This document shows positions 35,104 to 45,647 of a DNA stretch of 64,000 bases, piece by piece. Position 1 is the stretch's first letter; the number at the start of each line of letters is the position of its first letter. The stretch covers positions 1 to 64,000 of the forward strand of contig NZ_ASVU01000001.1 of the NCBI RefSeq assembly GCF_000407365.1, in the 5' to 3' direction. The notes beneath the pieces were generated by a model that was given only the letters and a program-made list of their open reading frames with translations, searched no databases and had not been told where the DNA came from. The stretch is from Enterococcus asini ATCC 700915 (GTDB lineage: Bacteria > Bacillota > Bacilli > Lactobacillales > Enterococcaceae). The position numbers and the translations under genes were made by a program.

Positions 35104-35109
35104 TATAAT
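35104..35109 (+). promoter_or_regulatory. -10 box of the aquaporin gene, separated from its -35 by the IS
   Basis: TATAAT at 35104-35109. With a 17 nt spacer, the original -35 hexamer (TTTACC at 33745-33750, left of the IS) is no longer adjacent; the IS end now supplies ACTCTC at that spacing, a poor -35. Confidence 0.55.
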
Positions 35110-35135
35110 GTACCAGAAAGGAGAGAAATAATAAA

Positions 35136-35825
35136 ATGGAATTATTTCGTAAGATTTTTGGTGAATTTATTGGTACCTTCATGTTAGTCTTCATTGGTAC
35201 CGGGATGGTGGTTTTTTCCACGAATCCTGACCCATTGACCATTGGTTTGGCTTTTGGTCTATCGATTACGATCGCTGACTATGCGGTGGGCCACGGCGGT
35301 TTGTCTGATGGACATTTTAACCCAGCCGTAACCATTGCTATGGTATTAAACAAACGGGCAACGATTAAAGAAGCAGTGTTCTTCATCATCGCACAATTTG
35401 TCGGCGCGATTGCCGCTTCCGCTTGTGTCGGAGGTTTCGGTAGTGCTCTTGGCTTAGAAGCAGGAACATATGGGCAAACAGACTTCCCTGACATCAGCGC
35501 AGGTGCTGCTTTTGCTTTTGAAACCTTAATCAGTTTCTTGTTCATCTTCGTCATCTTAATGGTGACCAGCAAGAAATACGGTAGCAAACAAATGGCTTCT
35601 ATCGCCATCGGTTTGACTCTAGGTTTCTTAGTTGCCATTGCTTTGAACTTAACTGGCGGTTCTTTGAATCCAGCTCGTAGTTTTGGTCCAGCTATTTTTG
35701 CTGGTGGCAGTGCTTTGTCCCATTACTGGGTTTACTTATGTGCCCCAATTCTTGGTGGGATTATCGCCGCAGTCGTTGCCAAATTCATGGGTAGTGAACA
35801 AGGTTTAACCGAACAAGATGCGTAA
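35136..35825 (+). CDS. aqpZ: Aquaporin (MIP family, AqpZ-type)
   Basis: 229 aa, six membrane segments. Both NPA boxes are present: HFNPAVT (Asn62-Ala64) and SLNPARSFGPA (Asn178-Ala180, with pore Arg181). Ser after NPAR, rather than the Asp typical of glycerol facilitators, and the HFNPA loop argue for a water channel. GGAGAG RBS. Its promoter region is disrupted by an IS256-family element. Confidence 0.88.
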   Translation: MELFRKIFGEFIGTFMLVFIGTGMVVFSTNPDPLTIGLAFGLSITIADYAVGHGGLSDGHFNPAVTIAMVLNKRATIKEAVFFIIAQFVGAIAASACVGGFGSALGLEAGTYGQTDFPDISAGAAFAFETLISFLFIFVILMVTSKKYGSKQMASIAIGLTLGFLVAIALNLTGGSLNPARSFGPAIFAGGSALSHYWVYLCAPILGGIIAAVVAKFMGSEQGLTEQDA

Positions 35826-35835
35826 TCTTTCAACT

Positions 35836-35874
35836 AAAAAAGAACTCTCAGCCACGGCTGGGAGTTCTTTTTTC
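35836..35874 (+). terminator. Terminator of the aquaporin gene
   Basis: AGAACTCTCAGCC/GGCTGGGAGTTCT hairpin (35841-35867) with T6. Confidence 0.92.
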
Positions 35875-35972
35875 ATAGCCTCCGTTTGCTTTCAAGGGTG
35901 AAAACTGGAGTCCCCGGCAGCTATCTTGTATAATAAAGCCAGCCACAACGGCAGAATCAAGGAGTGAAGCTC

Positions 35973-36242
35973 ATGGAAGAATTTGAAGGATTACTAGTAA
36001 AGACCGCATTGCTCCAAGAAAAACCCATTATGCTCTCGCTAATGCGCTTGGAAAATGCAGATGGCGCTTTGGATTGTGTGATTCGTAATCGCTATCTTTC
36101 CGCCTATATCTTCCGTTTGCCAAAGGACACGTACACCATTCGAGTCACAGGCAGACGCAACAAACGTAACCAACTGTTAGTCAAACACATGACCATCTTA
36201 AACGTGGATGAATATATCAAGGTCATTGGCACCCCAGAATAG
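35973..36242 (+). CDS. Conserved-looking hypothetical protein
   Basis: 89 aa from ATG 35973, 8 nt after AAGGAG. Beta-rich, with IMLSLMRLENADGALDCVIRN near 20-40 and a basic TGRRNKRNQLLVKH segment near 65. No family recognised. Single gene between two terminators. Confidence 0.72.
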   Translation: MEEFEGLLVKTALLQEKPIMLSLMRLENADGALDCVIRNRYLSAYIFRLPKDTYTIRVTGRRNKRNQLLVKHMTILNVDEYIKVIGTPE

Positions 36243-36243
36243 G

Positions 36244-36280
36244 AAAAAGCCCTCAACGCTTATGCGCTGAGGGCTTTTTG
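36244..36280. terminator. Bidirectional terminator between convergent genes
   Basis: GCCCTCAACGC/GCGCTGAGGGC hairpin (36249-36274) with A5 before and T5 after; serves the hypothetical gene and pgi. Confidence 0.9.
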
Positions 36281-36299
36281 TTGAATCTTCTATTTTGGC

Positions 36300-37646
36300 T
36301 TACAGACGAGCGTTTAATTCTTTCGCCAAGTCTTCAAAGCCAGGTTTGCCAAGGAGCGCAAACATGTTTTTCTTATAAGCTTCTACCCCTGGTTGGTCAA
36401 ATGGGTTAATGCCATTCAAGTAGCCCGAAATACCACAAGCAATTTCAAAGAAGTACATTGTGTAACCTAATGTGTAAGCGTCCATTTCAGGAATCGTCAC
36501 TAGAAGGTTTGGCACATCGCCATCTGTGTGAGCTAACAAAACGCCTTCGTAAGCTTTGGTGTTCACGAAGTCTACGTCTTTGCCTTGCAAGTAGCCTAAG
36601 CCATCCAAATCTTTTTCGTCCACTGGAATATCGATGTTTTTCCGAGGTTTTTCAACTTTCACGACGGTTTCAAAGATATTGCGGCGACCTTCTTGGATGT
36701 ATTGACCCAATGAATGCAAGTCAGTGGAGAAGTTGGCGCTAGATGGGTAAATGCCCTTTTGGTCTTTCCCTTCTGATTCGCCGAAGAGTTGTTTCCACCA
36801 TTCGGAGAAGTATTGCATCGTTGGTTCATAGTTGATCAATAATTCGGTAACTTTGCCTTTGCGGTACAAGATGTTGCGCATTGCTGCGTATTGATACGCT
36901 TCGTTTTCTTCAAGCTTGTCGGAAGCATATTCTTTTGAAGCATCCGCAGCCCCTTGCATCAAAGCATCGATATCGGCACCACTAGCTGCGATTGGCAACA
37001 AACCAACAGCAGTCAAGACGGAGTAACGGCCACCTACATCATCTGGAATTACGAAAGTTTCCCAGCCGGCAGCATCTGCTTCAACTTTTACAGCCCCTTT
37101 GGCTTTGTCAGTTGTTGCATAAATCCGTTTGTTAGCTTCTTCTACCCCGTATTTTGCAATCAAGCGTTCTTTGAAGACGCGGAAAGCAATCGCCGGTTCA
37201 GTAGTCGTACCAGATTTTGAGATGACGTTAACAGAGAAATCTTTGTCGCCGATAACTTCGATTAAATCAGCTAAATAAGTTGAAGAAATTGAATTGCCGG
37301 CAAAGAAGATTTGTGGTGCTTTGCGGTTTTCGTCTGTCATTAAGTTGTAGAAGGTATTGTTTAAGAAGTCGATTGCGGCCCGGGCACCTAAGTAAGAACC
37401 GCCAATCCCGATTACGACCAATACTTCTGAATCGGATTGAATTTTTTTAGCCGCTGCTTTAATGCGGGCAAATTCTTCCTTGTCGTAGTTCGTTGGTAGA
37501 TCTACCCAGCCGATATAATCGCTACCTGCTCCGGTTCCGTTGCGCAATAAGTCGTGTGCTGCGGATACTTGGCTTTGCATGTAGCCCAATTCGTACTCAT
37601 TGACAAATGGTGCGACCTTAGAATGGTCAAATTTAATGTGTGCCAT
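36300..37646 (-). CDS. pgi: Glucose-6-phosphate isomerase
   Basis: 448 aa, the short Firmicutes form. Interconverts glucose 6-phosphate and fructose 6-phosphate. Visible signatures: [14 protein letters not shown] near residues 76-89, [16 protein letters not shown] near 141-156, [16 protein letters not shown], and QYIQEGRR near 310. RBS TAGGAGGAA. Single gene between terminators; supplies substrate for pfkA and links to gnd. Confidence 0.98.
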   Translation of the reverse strand: MAHIKFDHSKVAPFVNEYELGYMQSQVSAAHDLLRNGTGAGSDYIGWVDLPTNYDKEEFARIKAAAKKIQSDSEVLVVIGIGGSYLGARAAIDFLNNTFYNLMTDENRKAPQIFFAGNSISSTYLADLIEVIGDKDFSVNVISKSGTTTEPAIAFRVFKERLIAKYGVEEANKRIYATTDKAKGAVKVEADAAGWETFVIPDDVGGRYSVLTAVGLLPIAASGADIDALMQGAADASKEYASDKLEENEAYQYAAMRNILYRKGKVTELLINYEPTMQYFSEWWKQLFGESEGKDQKGIYPSSANFSTDLHSLGQYIQEGRRNIFETVVKVEKPRKNIDIPVDEKDLDGLGYLQGKDVDFVNTKAYEGVLLAHTDGDVPNLLVTIPEMDAYTLGYTMYFFEIACGISGYLNGINPFDQPGVEAYKKNMFALLGKPGFEDLAKELNARL

Positions 37647-37756
37647 TTCTGTTCCTCCTAAATTAGTAGACTATGAGTCTTCGTTACAACTAATACTTTA
37701 CGGTTTTAAGCAACTTTTTTCAAGCATGAGCCGTCATGAAATCCCCACTTCACTCA

Positions 37757-37817
37757 AAAAAAATGCCCACACCACGGGCCTGTCGAGCTTGACTAGACAA
37801 GTGGCGGGGTTTTTTTG
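37757..37817 (-). terminator. Terminator of gdhA
   Basis: Long GC-rich imperfect hairpin (CCGCCACTTGTC...GACAGGCCCGTGG on the minus strand) with eight T after it. Confidence 0.8.
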
Positions 37818-37835
37818 ACTTTTTCTTGGAGTGGT

Positions 37836-39194
<1,359 letters not shown>

Positions 39195-39321
39195 TTACGA
39201 ATGAAAAAATTATTTGCTTTTACATTTTACCAGATTCTCGTAAAACATTGGGGAAAAAGTACCTAATTTTTAGAATTTTCTGTTAAAAGTTCGGAATTAA
39301 TCAAAAAAAGGATGTGTCACC

Positions 39322-40584
39322 ATGAAAAAGAGATACGATGTGATTGTCATTGGAGCTGGCCCGGCCGGTTTAATGGCAGCCATTAGTGCAGGACAACAAG
39401 GCGCCTCCGTCCTCCTTTTAGAAAAGAATAAAAAAGCCGGCAAAAAACTGCGCATGACCGGAGGCGGTCGCTGTAACGTCACGAACCAACGACCCGTGGA
39501 TGATTTAATCACCCATATTCCCGGTAACGGTCGCTTTTTATACTCCACCTTTGCCCAATGGAACAACCAAGACATCATGGCGTTCTTTGCCCAGCAAAAT
39601 GTGGCCTTAAAAGAAGAAGATCATGGGCGGATGTTTCCTGTAAGCGACCGCTCGAAAACCATTGTGGATGCTTTGGTAGCAGCCGCCATTGAGGCTGGTG
39701 TAGACTTGGAGTTTTCCTGTAATGTGACCAAATTAATCACCCAGGAGGAAACGGTTCAAGGCGTTCGCTGTGATTTAGGGGATGTGGCGGCTACTTGTGT
39801 AATCGTCACTACTGGGGGAAAAACCTATCCTGGCACCGGAGCTACCGGGGATGGCTACACCTTTGCCAAAAGTGTGGGCCATCACATTACGCCCTTATTT
39901 GCCACAGAGGCCCCGTTAATCTCAGAAGCTGACTTTATTAAAGCTGGGACTTTACAAGGACTCTCTTTGCAAGACATCGCCCTTTCCGTCCTTTCTCCAA
40001 AAGGTAAAAAAATCGTCACTCATGAAATGGACCTCTTGTTCACCCACTTTGGCCTTTCCGGTCCAGCGGCCTTACGCTGCGCCTATTTCGTCAATCGCCA
40101 ATTGCGAGAAACTGGCCAGCCGGTACTGGTGGAATTAGACAGTCTGCCTCAGATGAGCGCCAAAGCATTGTTGGCTCAACTGCAGCAACAACTCCAAACG
40201 AAAAAACAAGCCAAGAACGCTTTAGCCGGTGTTGTACCAGAGCGCTTGCTTCATTATTTCTTAGACCAATGTGGACTAGCCGACTGCATCGGGTTTGACG
40301 CGAGCCAAAAGCAAATCGAACAATTACGCGATTTCCTAAAAGCTTTTCAGATTCCCGTGATTCGCACCATTGCTTTGGAAAAAGCCTTCGTAACCGCTGG
40401 CGGCGTTGCGGTGAAGGAAGTTCAGCCGAAGACTTTGGAAAGCAAGTATTGCCACGGCTTGTTCTTTGCAGGGGAAGTCTTGGATTTCAATGGGTACACC
40501 GGCGGTTATAATATTACTGCCGCCCTGTGCACCGGTCACGTGGCGGGTCAACACGCCGCCGAAATCGCCGGATACTGGGGATAA
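39322..40584 (+). CDS. FAD-dependent oxidoreductase, HI0933/YhiN (BaiN-like) family
   Basis: 420 aa. N-terminal dinucleotide-binding motif VIGAGPAGLMAA (about 10-21), family motif KLRMTGGGRCNVTN (about 47-60), VTTGGKTYPGTGATGDGY near 170-187, and the C-terminal GLFFAGEVLDFNGYTGGYN. Flavoprotein of uncertain physiological substrate. AAAAAAAGGATG RBS. Single gene ending in a terminator shared with ebsC. Confidence 0.88.
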   Translation: MKKRYDVIVIGAGPAGLMAAISAGQQGASVLLLEKNKKAGKKLRMTGGGRCNVTNQRPVDDLITHIPGNGRFLYSTFAQWNNQDIMAFFAQQNVALKEEDHGRMFPVSDRSKTIVDALVAAAIEAGVDLEFSCNVTKLITQEETVQGVRCDLGDVAATCVIVTTGGKTYPGTGATGDGYTFAKSVGHHITPLFATEAPLISEADFIKAGTLQGLSLQDIALSVLSPKGKKIVTHEMDLLFTHFGLSGPAALRCAYFVNRQLRETGQPVLVELDSLPQMSAKALLAQLQQQLQTKKQAKNALAGVVPERLLHYFLDQCGLADCIGFDASQKQIEQLRDFLKAFQIPVIRTIALEKAFVTAGGVAVKEVQPKTLESKYCHGLFFAGEVLDFNGYTGGYNITAALCTGHVAGQHAAEIAGYWG

Positions 40585-40612
40585 AAATCTCAATTTATTT
40601 TACGAATATACA

Positions 40613-40660
40613 AAAAGGCCAGGCATCTTCTAGAAAATCTAGGAGACACCTGGCCTTTTA
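40613..40660. terminator. Bidirectional terminator between the flavoprotein gene and ebsC
   Basis: GGCCAGGCATCTTCTAG paired with CTAGGAGACACCTGGCC (40617-40655), with A5/T4 flanks. Confidence 0.88.
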
Positions 40661-40687
40661 AAAAAACCTGTACCCAATACAACAAAC

Positions 40688-41179
40688 TTAGTCTTCTGCA
40701 GTTAAATCGACAAATTTTGCGCCTGTAAGACTTGCTAAATCCGCGGGAGCCAATTCCATTTGCAAGCCTCGCTTACCGGCGGAGACGATCATCGTCGGGT
40801 AGTTCAACGCACTTTCGTGGATAAAAGTAGGAAAACGTTTCTTCATCCCCACTGGCGAACACCCTCCGCGAATATAGCCGGTGGTCGCTTCCAAATCCCG
40901 TAAATGCAACAATTCGACTTTTTTATTGCCACTGACTTTGGCAATTTTCTTTAAGTCTAGTTCCCGGTTTCCCGGAATGACCGCCACGATAGGGCCGATA
41001 ACATTGCCCACGGCCACTAAGGTTTTAAAGAGTTGGTCCGGATTGGCATGGGTTTCTTCTATCACATGATCCGCGCCTAAATGCTCTTCATTCCATTCAT
41101 AAGTGTACTCTTTATAGGGGATCTTTTTTTGTTCTACTTGCCGAATCGCATTGGTTTTCGGCATTTTTTTCTTTGCCAT
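40688..41179 (-). CDS. ebsC: Cys-tRNA(Pro)/aminoacyl-tRNA deacylase, YbaK/EbsC type
   Basis: 163 aa from ATG 41179 (MAKKKMPKTNAIR); a GTG at 41188 would add three residues. YbaK core: HANPDQLFKTLVAVG, KKIAKVSGNKKVELL, TTGYIRGGCSPVGMKKRFPT, ILV-type end with SAGKRGLQMELAPADL. Hydrolyses mischarged Cys-tRNA(Pro) to keep translation accurate. Starts 1 nt after the aroD stop, so the two are coupled. The symbol follows the enterococcal family name. Confidence 0.85.
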   Translation of the reverse strand: MAKKKMPKTNAIRQVEQKKIPYKEYTYEWNEEHLGADHVIEETHANPDQLFKTLVAVGNVIGPIVAVIPGNRELDLKKIAKVSGNKKVELLHLRDLEATTGYIRGGCSPVGMKKRFPTFIHESALNYPTMIVSAGKRGLQMELAPADLASLTGAKFVDLTAED

Positions 41180-41180
41180 T

Positions 41181-41942
41181 TCATTCACTCTTTTCCATAT
41201 GCATCACGTCTAACACTTGGCGCAATTCTTCCACAGGAATCTGACCTGGAGCCGAAGAATCCGTCAAAGAGCCAAAGGTCATCACGGAATGAATCAATTC
41301 TCCGGAAACTCGGGTCGTTTTTCCTAAGTCCCCCATGGAGATCAAAATCAAGGGGAGCTCTGTTAATTCAGCCAATTGCACCGAGACGTTCATAAAGCGC
41401 AAAACATCTTTCAATTCGTGGGGCATAACCGCTAATTTACCAAAATCTGCGGCAAACTGCTTCATAACACTAACCTTTAAAAGTAACTCGCCGTCTGCCG
41501 GGGTCTTTTGAAAGTTGTGATAGCTTAAGATGATCCCCACACCTTGTTTTTTCAACCCTTGGATGAAACCACGGCCTAGATATTCCGCCACGCCTAACTC
41601 CACATCCAATAACTCCACTTGCCCTGTGGCCGCCACAGCTTCATAAAGTTCCTGATAATAATGTAAGGAAAGGTCTCGCTGCCCGCCTTCCGCTTGGGTA
41701 CGGAAGGTCACTAGCAGCAGTTTGTTTGGCAAATTTTCCCGAATTTCATCTAAAGTAGTCACCACGGCTTCTAGGCTAGTCACTTCTTCAAAAAGATCCA
41801 CTCGCCATTCTACTACTTCGCAACTGCTTTTTTCGGCTAGTTGCGCTTCACTTACTAACAGTTCTTGAGTATCCCCCACTAAAGGCACGCAAATCTTCGG
41901 CCGTCCCTGACCAAAGACTTGGTTTTTGATTTCAAATTGCAT
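41181..41942 (-). CDS. aroD: 3-dehydroquinate dehydratase, type I
   Basis: 253 aa. Third step of the shikimate pathway; forms 3-dehydroshikimate through a Schiff base. EWRVDLFE (substrate-binding Glu46, Arg47), catalytic His142 in SYHNF and Schiff-base Lys169 in KLAVMP. The N-terminal half keeps the PKICVPLVG start of the type I barrel. Downstream of the methyltransferase gene and coupled to ebsC; other aro genes are not adjacent. Confidence 0.95.
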   Translation of the reverse strand: MQFEIKNQVFGQGRPKICVPLVGDTQELLVSEAQLAEKSSCEVVEWRVDLFEEVTSLEAVVTTLDEIRENLPNKLLLVTFRTQAEGGQRDLSLHYYQELYEAVAATGQVELLDVELGVAEYLGRGFIQGLKKQGVGIILSYHNFQKTPADGELLLKVSVMKQFAADFGKLAVMPHELKDVLRFMNVSVQLAELTELPLILISMGDLGKTTRVSGELIHSVMTFGSLTDSSAPGQIPVEELRQVLDVMHMEKSE

Positions 41943-41976
41943 CCCGCTTCTCCCCTTTTTAGTTGCAAACTATCGG

Positions 41977-43146
41977 CTATTGCTTCACTTGATACAAAAA
42001 GACCTTTAAATAATTGCCTTCAGAAAAAGCCTGATTCACCACAAAATCCCCGGGTAAGCGAAAGGCTTCCTGCAAGTGATACTGAACACCGGCAGCTTCA
42101 AAAGCTTCTTCAATTGTCTTTTGGAAACGTTCTGCCGGCAAATTAGCCGCATTCGTGGAAGCTAAAATCAAGCCTCCTGGCGCCAAAATCGGCAAGCTAT
42201 CGGTAATCAAGTCTCCATAATTTTTGTGTACAGAAAAGACACGCTTTTTATTCCGTGCAAAACTCGGCGGATCCAAGACGATCAAATCAAAAAGCAAGCC
42301 TTTTTTCTTACCATAATCAAAATAATTAAACACGTCCATCACGTGAATCTTTTGAGTCTCAGGGTCAAGACCATTGACTGCAAATTGCTCTCGAGTCTTC
42401 GGTAGGCTGCGCTTTGCCAGATCCACACTGGTGGTTTCTAGCGCCCCACCCATAGCCGCTGCCACAGAGAAAGCACCGGTGTAGCTAAACATGTTCAAAA
42501 CACGCTTGCCTTGAGCCAGACCGCCAGCTAAGCGTCCTCGGACTTCTTTTTGATCCAAGAAGATGCCGGTCATTAAGCCTTCATTTAAGTACACGGCATA
42601 GTGGACGCCATTTTCTAAAACGAGCAATGGTTCTGGGGCAGACTCCCCATAGACCTGCTGACTTTCCGGTAAGCCTTTTGCTTGGAAGCGAATCTTTTCA
42701 TACGCTCCTTTAACCTCTGGGAATACGGTTTGAAAAGCAGCTAAAACCACTTCTTTTTGATGATACAAGGTGGCGTTATACCAAGAAAAGACCGCATATT
42801 CGTCGTAGAGGTCCACCGTCATCCCCCCGACACCATCGCCTTCCCCGTTAAAAATCCGAAACGCCGTAGTTTGTGCATCATTGTAATACGAGCCCCGTTT
42901 TTCTTTGGCAATCTGAAAACAAGTGGTAAAGAAAGCTTGATCGATTGGCTGACGTTGCCAGCTCACCAACCAGCCGATGCCTTTGTTTTGCTCCCCTAGA
43001 TAGCCTGTGGCTAGGTATTTTCCTTCCTGATCACAAAACTCCACCCATTGATTGGTTTCAGGGACACTTTGCAAGTCTTCTTCCTGAATCAAGGGATACC
43101 CCCGTCGAAACTTTTTCACTGCACTTTTTTTGACTTTGATCACCAT
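41977..43146 (-). CDS. Class I rRNA cytosine methyltransferase, RlmI/RlmO type
   Basis: 389 aa from ATG 43146 (MVIKVKKSAVKKFRRGYP), placed 8 nt after AAAGG; the ATG at 43155 is too close to the RBS. An N-terminal PUA-like domain, an EEHD-like middle part (GVHYAVYLNEGLMTGIFLDQKEVR) and a SAM-binding domain with VLNMFSYTGAFSVAA and the LDPPSFA catalytic motif. Methylates 23S rRNA at C5 of cytosine in characterised relatives; the exact position here is unknown. Confidence 0.85.
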   Translation of the reverse strand: MVIKVKKSAVKKFRRGYPLIQEEDLQSVPETNQWVEFCDQEGKYLATGYLGEQNKGIGWLVSWQRQPIDQAFFTTCFQIAKEKRGSYYNDAQTTAFRIFNGEGDGVGGMTVDLYDEYAVFSWYNATLYHQKEVVLAAFQTVFPEVKGAYEKIRFQAKGLPESQQVYGESAPEPLLVLENGVHYAVYLNEGLMTGIFLDQKEVRGRLAGGLAQGKRVLNMFSYTGAFSVAAAMGGALETTSVDLAKRSLPKTREQFAVNGLDPETQKIHVMDVFNYFDYGKKKGLLFDLIVLDPPSFARNKKRVFSVHKNYGDLITDSLPILAPGGLILASTNAANLPAERFQKTIEEAFEAAGVQYHLQEAFRLPGDFVVNQAFSEGNYLKVFLYQVKQ

Positions 43147-43257
43147 GTTCCACATCCTTTAATTTCTACTCCTCAGTATACCAAACTCCTCAATCTATCC
43201 GCTAGTATCCCGGATGGTAAAGAAAAAGTTAATTCGCACCAAACCGCTTACTTTCAA

Positions 43258-43286
43258 TTGACACTTGATTTTGGTGCTAGTAAAAT
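43258..43286 (+). promoter_or_regulatory. Promoter of ltaS
   Basis: TTGACA (43258-43263), 17 nt, TAAAAT (43281-43286), about 68 nt upstream of the start codon. Confidence 0.75.
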
Positions 43287-43353
43287 GTAAAGATGATGTA
43301 ACAATTGAAAATGCTTTTCATAAACTAGACAAATAAAAAAGGACGGACTTCCA

Positions 43354-45486
43354 TTGAACAAGATGAAACTACCCAAATTTCTGAACACTCGTTTAGGATT
43401 CTTTAGCCTCTTGGCAATCTTATTCTGGGTGAAAAATATCTGCGCGTATCTTTTCGAGTTCAATCTCGGTATCGAAAGTGTGCGTCAATACTTTATCCTC
43501 TTCATTAACCCGATTGCGACGACATTGTTTCTATTGTCTATCGCCTTGTATGTGAAGCGGCCAAAAGTTTCCTACATTACCATGATGGTCATCTATTTCT
43601 TGATGACATTACTATTATTTGCGAATATTTCCTACTATCGAGAGTTCACCGACTTCATTACCATTAACACTATTTTAGGTGCCGGTAAAGTAGCCAGTGG
43701 CTTAGGAGAAAGTGCTTTACGCCTCTTCCGCATTCACGATGTTTTGTATTGGCTCGACTTTGTTGTCTTGATCGTACTTTTTGCTCGCAAGAAGATCACC
43801 CTAGATGAACGACCAGTGCGGGCCCGGATGGCTTTGGCGATGTCCACTTTATCCGTGATGATTTTCTTCGGGAATCTTTTCCTTGCCGAAGTCGATCGGC
43901 CAGAACTTTTGACTCGGACATTCTCCCGGGATTACCTCGTGAAATACTTGGGGATTAACGCCTTTACCGCTTATGATGGTGTGCAAACCTATCAAGCCAG
44001 TCAAGTACGGGCGGAAGCTTCACCAAACGATATGGACGAAGTAGCAAATTATGTAAGTGATCACTATGCCGCCCCAAACGATGACCTTTATGGCATCGCC
44101 AAGGGCAAAAATGTGATTTACATTCACTTAGAAAGCACCCAACAATTCTTAATCGATTACAAGTTGAAAGACGAAAACGGTGTGGAACATGAAGTGATGC
44201 CGTTTATTAACAGCTTGTACCATGACAATCAAACCTTCTCCTTTGACAATTTCTATCACCAAGTCAAAGGTGGTAAGACCAGTGATGCAGAAACATTGAT
44301 GGACAATTCCCTCTTTGGTCTAAACCAAGGGGCATTAATGACACAATTAGGTGGCAAAAATACCTTTGAATCTGCACCAAATATTTTAGAACAAGTGGAC
44401 GGTTACACTTCAGCAGTCTTCCACGGAAACGACGGTACTTTCTGGAACCGTAACGAAACTTACAAACACTGGGGTTACGATTACTTCTTTAGCAAAGAAT
44501 ATTACGATGTGAACGAAGACAACTCTTTCCAATACGGCTTGCACGACAAACCGTTCTTTGAGCAATCAGCGAAGTACTTGGAACAGTTGCAACAACCTTT
44601 CTATGCGAAGTTTATCGCCGTGTCTAACCACTTCCCTTACTCCCAGTTCACTGGGGATGAAGCTGGATTCCCATTGGCGCAAACCGACGATGAAACCATT
44701 AACGGCTACTTCGCAACGGCGAACTACTTAGACAGCGCCGTGGAAGAATTCTTCAATTACTTGAAAGCTAGCGGCCTCTATGAAAACTCTGTTATCGTCT
44801 TGTACGGTGACCACTATGGGATTTCTGAAAGCCGGAATACTTCTCTTGCACCACTGCTTGGTAAAACAGAAGATACTTGGACTAGCTACGACGATGCGCA
44901 AATGCAAAAAGTTCCTTACATGATTCACGTTCCTGGTCAAACCAAAGGTGGCATCAACCACACGTATGGCGGCCAAGTAGATGCCCTGCCAACCTTGCTA
45001 CATTTACTAGGTGTGGATACCACGAATTACATCCAACTAGGACAAGACCTATTGTCGCCTGAACACGATCAAGTAGTTGCTTTCCGCAATGGCGATTTCG
45101 TTTCAAACAAATACGTGTACCACAAAGGTAGCTTGTACGACACGGCCACTGGTACAGCGATTACCGAACCAACTGCCGAACAACAACAAGAAGTTGACAG
45201 TCTAAAAGATCAAGTTTCTCAACAACTAGCGACTTCCGATCAGATCAACAGTGGTGATTTGTTCCGCTTCTACACCAAGAGCGGTTTGAAAGAATTAGAC
45301 ACTACGCAATTCAACTATAAGGATGCGGAAACGCAGTTGAAAGAAGCCGCAGAAAAAGCCGGCGCCGACTCCACAAGCGTCCTAAGTCAAAACAATGGTG
45401 TCAGCACCGCAGATCTCTACAAGACACAAACTTATCAAGAGATTCATGGTACAGCCACAGCGGATAGTGAAGCCGCAGAAAAGTAA
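43354..45486 (+). CDS. ltaS: Lipoteichoic acid synthase family protein
   Basis: 710 aa. Five N-terminal membrane segments (to about residue 178), a linker, then an extracellular sulfatase-fold domain with HLEST (metal ligand Glu260), catalytic Thr309 in GGKTSDAE, NHFPYSQF and LYGDHYGI. It polymerises glycerol phosphate from phosphatidylglycerol onto the LTA anchor. A possible signal-peptidase site (AEA, about 220-222) would release the domain. The C-terminal 110 residues are a charged coiled-coil tail. Start is TTG 43354 or ATG 43363. Enterococci carry more than one LtaS paralogue; which one this is was not settled. Confidence 0.93.
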   Translation: MNKMKLPKFLNTRLGFFSLLAILFWVKNICAYLFEFNLGIESVRQYFILFINPIATTLFLLSIALYVKRPKVSYITMMVIYFLMTLLLFANISYYREFTDFITINTILGAGKVASGLGESALRLFRIHDVLYWLDFVVLIVLFARKKITLDERPVRARMALAMSTLSVMIFFGNLFLAEVDRPELLTRTFSRDYLVKYLGINAFTAYDGVQTYQASQVRAEASPNDMDEVANYVSDHYAAPNDDLYGIAKGKNVIYIHLESTQQFLIDYKLKDENGVEHEVMPFINSLYHDNQTFSFDNFYHQVKGGKTSDAETLMDNSLFGLNQGALMTQLGGKNTFESAPNILEQVDGYTSAVFHGNDGTFWNRNETYKHWGYDYFFSKEYYDVNEDNSFQYGLHDKPFFEQSAKYLEQLQQPFYAKFIAVSNHFPYSQFTGDEAGFPLAQTDDETINGYFATANYLDSAVEEFFNYLKASGLYENSVIVLYGDHYGISESRNTSLAPLLGKTEDTWTSYDDAQMQKVPYMIHVPGQTKGGINHTYGGQVDALPTLLHLLGVDTTNYIQLGQDLLSPEHDQVVAFRNGDFVSNKYVYHKGSLYDTATGTAITEPTAEQQQEVDSLKDQVSQQLATSDQINSGDLFRFYTKSGLKELDTTQFNYKDAETQLKEAAEKAGADSTSVLSQNNGVSTADLYKTQTYQEIHGTATADSEAAEK

Positions 45487-45493
45487 ATCAAAC

Positions 45494-45541
45494 TAAAAAC
45501 TCGAACTAGCCAGCCTAATGGTCAGCTAGTTCGAGTTTTTT
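45494..45541 (+). terminator. Terminator of ltaS
   Basis: ACTCGAACTAGC/GCTAGTTCGAGT hairpin (45499-45536) with T7. Confidence 0.92.
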
Positions 45542-45647
45542 TGTGCTGGTTTTTGTGTGTTGCACAAGTTGCTTCTTTCGCCTCATCTTATTCATACTTT
45601 GTTCAAAAAACTATTTTATACTGTTTGATAGGATTGAGGTGAATATC

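Noticed and set aside
35136-35825. Glycerol facilitator GlpF
   Set aside because: Second NPA box reads NPARS, not NPARD, which fits a water channel; also no glycerol genes adjacent.
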